From NCBI RefSeq assembly GCF_012489685.1, contig NC_080042.1, positions 10,988,150-11,052,149 of the forward strand: a stretch of DNA of 64,000 nucleotides, written 5' to 3'. Shown here in pieces: positions 35,953 to 44,858 of this stretch (its first letter is position 1; the number at the start of each line of letters is the position of its first letter). The notes beneath the pieces were generated by a model. The model did not search any database. It was not told the origin of the DNA and worked only from the letters and a program-made list of their open reading frames with translations. This DNA is from Lotus japonicus. Its lineage: Eukaryota; Streptophyta; Magnoliopsida; Fabales; Fabaceae. Both the position numbers and the translations under genes were made by a program.

Positions 35953-37800
35953 ATGTCTCAAAGTTCAGGAAAGAAGGAATCTGTCAAGGCCAAGATTGAA
36001 AGAACTGCTAAAGGAGTCAAGTGTATGGGTTTGAAGAGTGATTCTTCTCAACCATCTTCTGTGCCCAAGAAAGCTCTCAAGAAGATGAGATCAAGAAACC
36101 CAACGTGTAAGGTCTACAAATCACAGGTCAAGAATAGCAAAGCCCCAAATGTTCCTATCCTTGAGGATGTTCCTGACGAAGAGGAAATCAATGATGAAGA
36201 TTCTCCTGTGAAATCACCCCCTGATGTTGTGCCAGATGTTGAGACATCTGGGTCTTTGGAAAGGTCTACTCAAGAAAATTCGGGAAAAGATTCCACTTCT
36301 CATGAAGATTCAGGTGGTGCCACCCAGCCTGATATCTCTGTATCATCCTCTTCAAAGGATGCTGATCCAAAGAATGATAACTCTGCGGGTATCAATTCTG
36401 AAGAACCAATCCAGGATCCCGCCTCTGTTCAGAACATCTCTAATGATGCTTCTGATGATGTTCCTATGACTGAGACCTTTGCTGATAGTGTTGCTGCGAG
36501 GATGAAGAAGAAAAGAAGGATTTCTTCTCCTGAAGTCACTCCTACTCCATCAAAGAAATCCAGACAGGTCAGTGTGAAGAGTAAGGGAAAGCAAAAGGAA
36601 GACAAGACTCCCACTGAGAAGAAGAAGAGGAAGATTCCAGTTGAAGTTGAAGACACTGAGTCAGATGTTGAAGTTGGTATCCAAGACATTCGATCTTCTG
36701 AGAAAAAGAAGTTTTCTGGTAAGCGTATTCCTCAGAATGTTCCTGCTGTTCCTATTGATAGAGTGTCTTTCCACTTAGAAGAGAATGTTCAGAAGTGGAA
36801 GTTTGTTTGCAAGAGGAGAATGGCCAAGGAAAGGGAAGTTGGTTCGGATGTTCTTGAATGCAGAGATGTAATTACACTAATTGGGAAAGCAGGTCTGATG
36901 AAGACTATTCAGAATGTTGGAAGGTGCTATGAGAAGCTTGTGAGAGAGTTCTTGGTGAATCTCTCTGTTGATGTAGGACTTCCTGACAGTGCAGAATTCA
37001 GGAAAGTCTATGTGAGGGCTGAATGTGTGATGTTTTCACCTGCTGTTATCAATCAAGCACTTGACAGAAGTGCTATTGAATTTGTTGATGAAGAAGTGTC
37101 CATGGATGATGTTGCCAAGGAGCTTACTGCAGGTCATGTGAAGAAGTGGCCCAGCAAGAAGTTGTTGTCTACTGGAAATCTCAGTGTGAAGTATGCTATT
37201 CTTAACAGGATTGGTGCTGTGAATTGGGTTCCTACTCAGCATACCTCTGGTGTTTCTGCAACGCTTGCCAAGTTGATCTACAGGATTGGCAAGTCTATTG
37301 CATTTTATTTTGGAACTTTCGTGTTTGAGCAAACATTGAAGCATGCTGATACTTGTGCTGTGAAGCTGCCTGTTTCATTTCCTTCCCTTATCTCTGAGAT
37401 CATTCTGAAGCAACATCCTCAGATTCTCAGGGCTGATGATGTGGCTATGTCTCGTGGAGTTCCAATCACTTTGGATCAACGTTTGTTTCTGGAGCCACAT
37501 GTGCTAGACATTGCTTTACCAACCAGCAGAACATCTGCTCCTCCAGTGACTGAATCTGGCACTCAGGCCATAATTGCTGAATTACAGGAAGTTTCCAAGG
37601 CTTTGCAGGAGACAATCAGGGTGAGCACTGCCAGGAAGCTCAAAGTTGATGCTTTGCTACTCCAGCTGCAGGAAGATGAACGCCAAGGTGGTGAACAAAG
37701 TGCTGCTGCTACAGCTGCTCAGAAAGCGGGTAATGAAGAGGAGGAAGGATCTGAAGAAAGTGCAGACGAGTCTGGGGAGGAGTCCGGTTCTGAAGCCTAG
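35953..37800 (+). CDS. Sirevirus third ORF, env-like / plant transposon protein
   Basis: A 615-residue frame from ATG 35953; an upstream in-frame ATG at 35734 would add 73 residues including a hydrophobic run (LQFYFVVLYFVCNCF). The first 250 residues are Ser-, Lys- and acid-rich, probably disordered, with basic clusters resembling nuclear signals (KKKRRISS, EKKKRKIP). The middle (about 270-500) is a globular region of the kind listed as putative plant transposon protein in Sireviruses and other plant elements (I associate this with PF20167). The end is a helical stretch and an acidic tail (EEEEGSEESADESGEESGSEA). SIRE elements of soybean carry an ORF in this place called env-like; a membrane role is not supported by this sequence if the downstream ATG is used. 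The frame is intact. Confidence 0.75.
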   Translation: MSQSSGKKESVKAKIERTAKGVKCMGLKSDSSQPSSVPKKALKKMRSRNPTCKVYKSQVKNSKAPNVPILEDVPDEEEINDEDSPVKSPPDVVPDVETSGSLERSTQENSGKDSTSHEDSGGATQPDISVSSSSKDADPKNDNSAGINSEEPIQDPASVQNISNDASDDVPMTETFADSVAARMKKKRRISSPEVTPTPSKKSRQVSVKSKGKQKEDKTPTEKKKRKIPVEVEDTESDVEVGIQDIRSSEKKKFSGKRIPQNVPAVPIDRVSFHLEENVQKWKFVCKRRMAKEREVGSDVLECRDVITLIGKAGLMKTIQNVGRCYEKLVREFLVNLSVDVGLPDSAEFRKVYVRAECVMFSPAVINQALDRSAIEFVDEEVSMDDVAKELTAGHVKKWPSKKLLSTGNLSVKYAILNRIGAVNWVPTQHTSGVSATLAKLIYRIGKSIAFYFGTFVFEQTLKHADTCAVKLPVSFPSLISEIILKQHPQILRADDVAMSRGVPITLDQRLFLEPHVLDIALPTSRTSAPPVTESGTQAIIAELQEVSKALQETIRVSTARKLKVDALLLQLQEDERQGGEQSAAATAAQKAGNEEEEGSEESADESGEESGSEA

Positions 37801-38517
37801 TTTGCTTTGTTCTTTTGCTATTGTCTTTTGTTTTTTGGTGCACCCTTTGCAAATTTGTGCTAAAAAGGGGGAGTAGGTCAGAAAGGTCAGAAGTCTGTGA
37901 TTTCCGAAGTTTGTGTATAGTGTTCAGATGTTTGAGTTTTCAGAAGTTTGTGAAGACCTATGTTTCTACTGTGAAGTTTTGCTGTGAAGTTGCTTCTGAT
38001 TGTGTTAGCTCTGATAGTGTTAGCTTTGGTTTGTTTAATTTGAAGACTAGTTCAAGATCATGGCTATGTTTGTTTCAAGAGGCATTTTCTGTTAGCAGTA
38101 TTTCTGATAGCTTATGTGTTGCTAACTTCTGATAGCAGTAGTTCTGAAACGATGCATCTGATTAGCAGTATTTCTGACAGCTTATGTGTTGCCAACTTCT
38201 GAAGGCAGTACTTCTGAAACGTTACTTCTGATAGTAGTACTTCTGATCATGTGCTGCCAGCTTCTGATGGTAGTATTTCTGATACTATGATGTTCAAGCT
38301 ATTCTATTTTGGTGTCATCATGTGCTGAAGCTGTTTGTACTTCTGGTTTTGTGTTTGTAAGTATTTTTGTTCCGACTATGCCTTGTGAAGTATGATAGTT
38401 GGTTGTGGAGTTGCATTAGTTGAGGGGGAGCTCTGACTAAGGGGGAGAATTGTTTCTCTTGTTTTTATCCTCTCTGATTGTGAGTTGTTTTAGACAAAAT
38501 TTGACAAAGGGGGAGAT
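37801..38517 (+). repeat. Sirevirus 3' spacer with short repeats and multiple polypurine tracts
   Basis: Between about 38080 and 38290 a motif of the type AGCAGTATTTCTGATAGC recurs at least five times in varied form. Runs of GGGGGAG occur at about 37866, 38424, 38439 and 38509; the last (AAAGGGGGAGAT) directly precedes the 3' LTR and should be the working polypurine tract. Multiple such tracts are a known Sirevirus hallmark. Confidence 0.8.
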
Positions 38518-39392
38518 TGTTGGAACATGTTGCCATGCATTTTGTCAAAACAACCAATTGTCGAAGCAGATGCCGTGGCATCTGACCTCGTGAAGCTAGG
38601 GCATCAGTCCTCAGTTTGTGTTTCTGTTGTGGGCCCTCTGAAGATTTACTGAAGATATGTTTTTGAGTTACTTGAGGAGCAAGTAGCTATTCCAGAAGGG
38701 TTTATTTGTTGGGTTGTTATTTGTTGAAACAATCTTTGTTAAAAGATTGGTTTCTATCTTTACTTGTGCAATAAGAAACCGAATCTATCAAGATTGCGTT
38801 TTGAATTGTTGTTACTGCAATCTGTTTCTTCAGCCCGTGCCAACCCTAAAGCCCATGCTACCGCTGCTGAAGTCTATAAAAGGATGAAGACCTGAAACAT
38901 GAAGGGGTCGAAGCTGATAGAGAGAGATCGAGTGTTTTAGGATTTGTTGTTGTGCTTTGTCCTTTGTTGGTTGTGAATCTGTCTTTGCTCACTGATTCTA
39001 TAAAGCAAAGAGAGATTCTGTGTGTTTGATTGCATTCAAACTCTACTTGTTCATTGTGTTTACCAATCACTGTGGCAGTGATTGAGAGGAAGTGAGAGGG
39101 GCTCTCATACTTAGGTTGAGATTCTAAGTAGAAATACACTGGGTAGATTAGGAAGTGAACTATGAACTGAGTTGTTCATGAGTGTCTGTAATTCCTGAAT
39201 CTTGAGATAGTGGATTTCCTTTCTTTGGGTGCAAACCCTCCAGACGTAGGTGAAAGTTTTCACTGAACTGGGTTAACAATTACTGTGTGTTATTGTTTCT
39301 GTTGTTAAGTTTTGTTTTACTGTTAAGCGGTTGTCGTACCTCTTGTCCCAGCATCGTGCAGAACAATCGTATCAGAGGGAACCTGAATTTCA
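38518..39392 (+). mobile_element. Sirevirus (Ty1/copia) 3' LTR
   Basis: 875 bp, same ends and length as the 5' LTR with six substitutions. The five bases after it (ATTAC) do not match the five before the 5' LTR (CCAAT). A CCAAT is found 206 bases further on at 39599-39603, beyond a small inverted-repeat element. Confidence 0.94.
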
Positions 39393-39393
39393 A

Positions 39394-39623
39394 TTACCAC
39401 TACGCCAAAACCAAGTGGTATCAGAGCCAGGTCCCGTGTTCGAATCCCACGGAAGGCATGCTGTGCAGCTAGTTTGGCTGGCAGGTGCTGGGGGGGGATT
39501 GTTGGGTCCAGGTGGGCCAGCATCCTGCCTGCAGGTAGCATTCGAAATGGGGCGTTGTCTGCTACGCTATAAGAAATAACGTTGCGCCCTCACTAATACC
39601 AATTGGTTTTGGCGTAGTGGTAA
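39394..39623. repeat. Small element with 31-bp terminal inverted repeats
   Basis: Arms 39394-39424 and 39593-39623 are inverted copies with two mismatches, containing CCACTACGCCAAAACCA. Inside lie TGGTATCAGAGCCAGGT (39417-39433), a full 17-base complement to the initiator tRNA-Met 3' end, a box-B-like GTTCGAATCCC (39438-39448) and a G-run followed by ATTGTTGGG. The class is not clear: it has traits of a terminal-inverted-repeat element, of a tRNA-derived SINE and of a tiny LTR element. It abuts the Sirevirus 3' LTR. Confidence 0.5.
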
Positions 39624-40056
39624 GCGCGTGATCCTACACCATTGTTTTATTTAAAAACGTTTATCAGAGTTTAAAAACATATCAAGGGAGTATTACACTT
39701 CTTCACGAAAACTCATTAAAATTAACACTGATTGTGTTTGAAAATTTATAAGTTCATATGCTTTTCAAAGAATGAATTATTTCTGCCAATGAAATTTCTA
39801 AACCAGTAAGATAATCCTAAGATGCATAAAATCACTTATTTAAATAGGTTTATCTTCCATGATATTCCAATAAAATTCATCATACTCAGAACTTAATTTC
39901 ATAAGCACTTCGGCCATCAACAGTACGACATCGTCATAATTTAGAAAATTATTCAACAACTTCCATAAGGAGAGGTTATAAAATCCTCTCAACAAAAGTG
40001 TAAAAGTAACGTAAAATATCTACCCAGTGTTACATTACAGAGCAAGACACTTATTT

Positions 40057-40057
<1 letters not shown>

Positions 40058-40096
<39 letters not shown>
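40058..40096. repeat. (TAA)n microsatellite
   Basis: About thirteen uninterrupted TAA units inside the solo LTR. Confidence 0.95.
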
Positions 40097-40099
<3 letters not shown>

Positions 40100-40870
40100 T
40101 AAGCTAAGACTCTCCGAAGCTACTCCTCATGAGCCACATCTCTACCTCCAGTACCTGAGCGATGTCGCATAGAACATCATTCCAACAGAAGGGTAAGAAC
40201 TTACATTATATAAAATATAACATAACAAAGGGCAAGTAAACAATTCAGATCCTGCTTTATAAACTCTTCACATTGTCTTTAAAATCTGAGTGATTATAAT
40301 ATTTTCTCTCAAGACAGTTTCACAATTCTTATTAATGTTTCGGAAAATTATAAGCTTAAAGAAGAATAATAATTCGACATTACCACAACAGCAAAACAAT
40401 TCACCAACAAATCACCAAACACATAAAATCACTGAAAACGTGAAACTTAGTGTGTGAGACTCTAATGTATGCATGTGGTACCAATTGTTAACCTTAGCGG
40501 TATCACCCCGTCCACTCCAGACAGTTAACCACCAATGAAGTCCACGCCAGACTTCCAGAACCACTCCAGTTCTGGGACAAACCTCAGTTTTTCGATGAAA
40601 ACCGACACGTTGCCTCTTGACTAAATGAAGTGTATTTCGTGCAAAAACTCATAAATTAAAACATGCAATTTGAGACCACTCCAACCCCAAATATATAACA
40701 TATTTTCTCACCAAATTCCATAACGGAAATCACACCAAAATTGCACAAAATAACACTTCAATATAGTTATCAAATCTTTCACTATTCCACCAACATACTA
40801 GCAACACAAAATCATCAAATGTTTCACATCAATTACCAGAATCAGTTTCAGAATCAATCCCAGAAATAAG

Positions 40871-41407
40871 CAGAAACATAGCAAACTTGCATATAATCCT
40901 GGTACTAAATGAGCAGTCCAAAAATTATGAAAATTTTACCAAACATAGACTTATACGTTAGCTTTCATATAAAATTGGTTTCACCCAATTTGGAATTCTG
41001 TAAAGAGAGTTATGCTCTCTACAGCACAGGCTGTTAGGGTGTCTGCGAGCAGAAACAGAGTGAACTTGCAGATAATTCTGGTATTGAACCAGCGATCCAA
41101 AAATTATGAAAATATTACTCAATATAATCCTATGAGTTATCTTTCATACAAAATTAGTTTCACTCAATTCGGAATTCTTTAGAGAGAGTTATGCTCTCTA
41201 CAACACAGGCTGCTAGGGTGTCTGCGGGCAGAAACAGAATGAACTTGCAACTGATTCTGGTATTGAACCAGCAATCTAAAAATTATGAAAATATTACCCA
41301 ACATAGCCCTATGAGTTAGCTTTCATACAAAATTGGTTTCACTCAATTTGGAATTCTATAGAGAGAGTTATGCTCTCTACAACACAGGATGTTAGGGTAT
41401 CAGCGGG
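40871..41407. repeat. 179-bp tandem repeat, three units
   Basis: Units start at 40871, 41050 and 41229, each beginning CAGAAACA and containing AAAAATTATGAAAAT, GAGAGTTATGCTCTCTAC and GGTTTCAC motifs. Units differ by scattered substitutions. A short piece of a fourth follows. The element GAGAGTTATGCTCTC is nearly palindromic. Confidence 0.9.
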
Positions 41408-42006
41408 CAAAACAGAACAGAACCCAATTTTCCCCGGAACCTCAATTTCGCTCAAAATCAATTTTGCTCACCACATGTTAACACTCAACACAGTCTCTCA
41501 GTTCTGAATTTTCAAAGAAGATGGGGGTTTCTTCATGTTAAACTCAACCTCTGTTATTCTACAATTGTCAAGGTAAATTCAAACCCTTACCTTCTATGAC
41601 ACCAGTACAAAGCCCCCTTGACCCTTTTCTTCTTGAAGATCAAATTCTAGGTCTTCTCCACCTTTTCTCCTCTCCTTCACCTTTCACGTGTTTCTCTGTC
41701 CTGCTGCTTCTCTAATCCTAATTTTCTGATTTATCTCTTTTTAATTCTCTCATAACCCTTAAATAATCTTACAATGGGCCCCACTCCCAACTACTCACTT
41801 AAAACCTAAAACCCTTATTTCTCTATATCACATAATAACTTAATTATCTAATAAAATCACTTGATGACCTTATCATCTAATTAAATCACATAATCACATA
41901 ATCATCTAATTAAATCGCATAAATTATCAAAATACCATATAGCATAATAATAATTAAGATAAAATAATAAATAACATAATAACAAAAAGTTGGGTGTTAC
42001 ACCAAA

Positions 42007-42741
42007 CGAGGCTTTCAAAGGTGGCCAACCCTTCAAATCATTTATCAATTGTTGGAAACTTTGTGGGGGCTTTATTTGGAGCTTCTATAGGCCTAAAAGA
42101 AGGGTCTATCTTCTTCTTTGCTATTGGTTTGCCTCATTACACTGTGTTGTTTGTTACTCTCTACCAGAGACTTCCCACAAATGAGACCCTCCCTAAAGAG
42201 CTCTATCCAGTGTTCTTTCTCTTTGTTGCAGCACCTAGTGTTGCTTCTATGGCTTGGGCTAAGATTCAGGGCTCTTTCGATTATGGATCGCGAATAGCCT
42301 ATTTCATCACCCTTTTCCTTTATTTCTCGCAGGTAAGTTTTTATTTATTGTTGTTTAGCTTTCATATGTAGTTGAGATTTTCAGCCCATATCACTTTGAC
42401 TCGTCTGTAGTTTGTAGGCTCTTTCTAATATGAGAATCACTTAATAGTTTCATATGCTTTTGCAGGCTGTCCGGATCAATTTTTTCAGAGGATTCAAGTA
42501 AGTTTCATCTCGATAATCTCTTATATTGTCTAGTGCATGTTTAAAAATCCTTTTACAGTTGATTCTAACATCCGAATTAAATCTCTAGAGAAACTACTCA
42601 AAATTTATTATGAGTAAATAGAAGTTGAGTGAAACATGTTATTACTCAATTTTTCTATAATACTAATGAGATTTCTAACAAGTATGTTTGATTTTGATTG
42701 TGCAGATTCTCTCTTACTTGGTGGGCCTATACTTTTCCAAT
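42007..42741 (+). pseudogene. SLAH2/3-like anion channel, right part (rest of exon B, exons C and D)
   Basis: Resumes the exon cut at 29941. Motifs SKVANPSNHLSIVGNFVGA, LYQRLPTNETLPKELYP and FLFVAAPSVASMAWAKIQG are family landmarks in the second half of the channel. Splice sites are consistent: GT at 42333, AG before 42466; exon C 42466-42497 (AVRINFFRGF); GT at 42498, AG before 42706; exon D from 42706 (FSLTWWAYTFP). Immediately after TFP the sequence leaves the family and enters the 45-bp repeat, sharing only the bases CAAT with the expected continuation. The last two membrane segments and the C-terminal tail are missing. One residue next to an intron (Q where relatives have L, YFSLAVR) is changed. 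Confidence 0.88.
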
Positions 42742-42782
42742 AGAAAGGAAAACTTAGAAATTTGAGAGAGAAAAAGATTTAG
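42738..42782. repeat. 45-bp direct repeat, right copy
   Basis: Identical to 28525-28569. The sequence beyond it (GACGTTTAAGAG..) is not shared with the left side. Confidence 0.92.
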
Positions 42783-43130
42783 ACGTTTAAGAGAACTAAG
42801 AGAAAATTATCGATTTTCTTTATGAGTGATAAAGTGATACAAGACCCAACTATTTATACTAAGTGGCTTACATCTAAACTCAATCTGCCACTTGTGTTCA
42901 CTTGTAACCAAACTATTAACAAAAGACAAAATATGCAACTAATAAAAAAAATAAAATATATCTTTAAATTTCTTCCTTCCTTCGTGTGTGTGAGAGCTGT
43001 AAATTTTCTTAGTATCTCTTACTCTAAACTAATAGTACACAAGTTCTCTGTGAGAAATATTTCCAAAATATAAACTTGGAAATATAATATTGGTTATATT
43101 AATTAGTGTTCGATGTTATATCAATGTGTT
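42783..43130. other. Intergenic AT-rich DNA with minus-strand TATA motif
   Basis: No gene seen. On the minus strand TATAAATA (42850-42859) lies about 370 bases ahead of the 28476 ATG if the SLAH fragment and its insertions are removed, so this could be the original promoter of the minus-strand remnant. A+T-rich with no long frame. Confidence 0.4.
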
Positions 43131-43215
43131 GATTTGGTCTATTGGGTAGGCAAGACCTTATGCGACCTCAGTGTACCTGGTTCGAATCTCGTGTTTTTGT
43201 TTTTTTGTTCATTAA
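43131..43215 (+). repeat. tRNA-like (SINE-type) segment
   Basis: TTGGTCTATTGGGTAGG (43134-43150) resembles a box A and GGTTCGAATCT (43179-43189) a box B, spaced as in RNA polymerase III promoters. A T-rich stretch follows. The ends and target duplication are not determined. Confidence 0.4.
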
Positions 43216-43336
43216 TATGGGAGCCAACGACATGCAACGTATGTGGAACGCACGGAGTAAAACATTTATGAACTTGTCAACATAATCCATTTCAAGTTTT
43301 CAACAAAATGAAACGCACGTTCTCAGATGCAACGTA

Positions 43337-43364
43337 CGTGCAACGCACGAGGTAAAAACGCTAG
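43337..43364 (+). mobile_element. Helitron-like 3' terminus
   Basis: A perfect 5-bp stem with 3-base loop (CGTGC AAC GCACG, 43337-43349), 11 bases, then CTAG (43361-43364) followed by T. This is the arrangement of plant Helitron 3' ends. A possible 5' end with TC after A is at 43015 (TCTCTTACTC), giving a unit of about 350 bp, but that is weak. Confidence 0.45.
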
Positions 43365-43408
43365 TTAAACAAAAAAGATTAAACTGCACTATTAATCCTC
43401 CACGTTTG

Positions 43409-43740
43409 TCAATCTAACGCCTCTTGAAGAGGTTTCTCAAAGAGATGTTTCTCTTCACCCATGGATGTTAATGTCTCTATAAATAGAGATACATGGGCAG
43501 AAAATGATATATTCTGATGCACGAAATTGGGATCATACTTATCAATTTCTCTTCCATTTACTTTATATACTAAATCATCATTCACTTCACTAATGCATGA
43601 GTGAAGTGTGAGAATCATACTTCTGTAAACTATTATCAAAGATAGGCTTGGTGTGTTAGTGCAAAACATATCAAGGAATTCAAAGTATCCTGAAGGGAAT
43701 TCGCCGTTCTTCTCTATTGCACCCAATACATAGTAATTGG
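43409..43740 (-). CDS. Unrecognised short ORF, possible exon
   Basis: 105-residue minus-strand frame (43726-43409). It reads like real protein (GAIEKNGEFPSGYFEFLDMFC, ALTS-like helical end, no low complexity), and upstream minus-strand sequence to about 43950 also has open coding (LLEMIKKEYFLNMERRN). I do not recognise a family. It could be an exon of a decayed gene or chance. Confidence 0.25.
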
Positions 43741-43949
43741 TGGGGGCGAATTGAACCTAAAGGTTAGTGTGCATACACGCTTTGAATGTTCAAGTGCTTC
43801 CGTTATCAACATCATCATCAGTCCAAGTGTTGCAGCATATTCCCCAACAGAGATTATATCCAACATTCTCATGTTTAATGTTCCTCCTTTCCATGTTCAA
43901 AAAATATTCCTTCTTGATCATCTCCAAAAGCTTAATTAAGCCTATTTGA

Positions 43950-44380
43950 AGCATTGAATTCATGTGATCATCTCCATATGCAGATTACTCAACTTGAAGA
44001 CACCAGACTATATAAGGTCAATACAAACAAAAATTTAGAAGGATTAAAAGGATGAACAAGCTAGAAATTATGGTATGTTTTGTTTGAGTACATTGAAAAA
44101 AGCATTTATAATCATCTTCATGGAAATACTTGGACACACGTCTCCAACCCATTTATCCTCACTACGACTTGAGCTATAATTTACGGAATAAAAATAGTAT
44201 ATTTTTCTAATCAAACAAACATGGTATATTTTTTTTGCTACATGATATATTTAATAATCCCCCATAAATAAATTTTATATTTGTTATGCACTTAAATAAT
44301 ATAATAATATGAAAGTTTATTCAATAATAATGACTAAACACATTTTGAAATTTCTAGTTAGTTAAAACGGAGAGAGAGAA
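43950..44380. other. AT-rich intergenic stretch
   Basis: No coding frame, repeat or RNA gene recognised. It leads into the leader exon of the ubiquitin-like gene. Confidence 0.5.
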
Positions 44381-44545
44381 GTGTGCTCTCAAGGCCTTCT
44401 TTTACTATATGGGTTAGCCTTGCAAGTAGTGTTCCTCGGCCACCATGATACACTCGATGATCTCATCGCATAAAGGCTCCCTGCTTCGTTCAACTCACGC
44501 AAACCTAATTTCGTTCTCGCCGTTCCTCTTGTTCTTTCTCTCAAG

Positions 44546-44858
44546 GTTTGTCTCGATTTTCTCTCACTCCTTCATACAATCTGATTAGGTTTAATCTTGT
44601 TTGTTATACTGTCTGTGTTTTCGTAGTCAATTATACGTTCAGTTCTTTCCCCTATCAATTTCGAAAATTTCAATTGCAATTCCATTATCCTGTCTGTCTA
44701 GATTTTCGTTGTTAATTTTACTGCTTCAATTATTCTGCTCAACGCGTTCACTAATTTTGATTCTTTCCCAAATTTTGTCATTTAGGGTTATGTTTTAGTT
44801 TGATATTATTAGGGTTTGTGATTTTATTTCCAATGTTTTGCTCTATTGTTTTCAACAG
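44546..44858 (+). other. 5' UTR intron of the ubiquitin-like gene
   Basis: GT at 44546 after CTCTCAAG and AG at 44857-44858 directly before the ATG. A T-rich leader intron ending exactly at the start codon is the standard arrangement of plant polyubiquitin genes, where it boosts expression. The leader exon probably covers about 44380-44545. Confidence 0.75.

Larger units (their letters stand above)
29942..42001 (-). mobile_element. Gypsy solo LTR in SLAH exon, split by a Sirevirus
   Basis: The insertion begins TGTAACACCCCC (29942) and ends GGGTGTTACA (42001), flanked on both sides by CCAAA (29937-29941 and 42002-42006). After the Sirevirus and the adjoining small element are set aside, about 2.4 kb of LTR remains (29942-29964 and about 39624-42001). 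It carries a TAA microsatellite and a 179-bp tandem repeat and has no coding frame, so it looks like a solo LTR. The ends resemble the family at 52672-56252, but the interior differs. Orientation is inferred by analogy with that LTR. Confidence 0.85.
39624..42001 (-). mobile_element. Continuation of the gypsy solo LTR
   Basis: AT-rich, non-coding, running to the terminus GGGTGTTACA. It contains the TAA array (40058-40096), the 179-bp tandem repeat (40871-41407) and, near 41690, CT-rich sequence. No gene is seen. Confidence 0.7.

Noticed and set aside
39417..39450. Functional tRNA gene
   Set aside because: Only a box-B-like motif and a primer-site complement; no cloverleaf can be formed from contiguous sequence.
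39331..39579. Short frames over the Sirevirus 3' LTR edge
   Set aside because: They cross the LTR border and the inverted-repeat element; no protein features.
40871..41407. CRISPR-like array
   Set aside because: Units are 179 bp, contiguous and without spacers; this is a eukaryotic LTR.
43131..43215. Functional tRNA gene
   Set aside because: Boxes A and B are present but acceptor and anticodon stems are not convincing; SINE-like is the safer reading.
44838..44858. Upstream ATG for the ubiquitin-like gene
   Set aside because: It lies in the leader intron; the AG directly before 44859 and the MQI start favour the downstream ATG.
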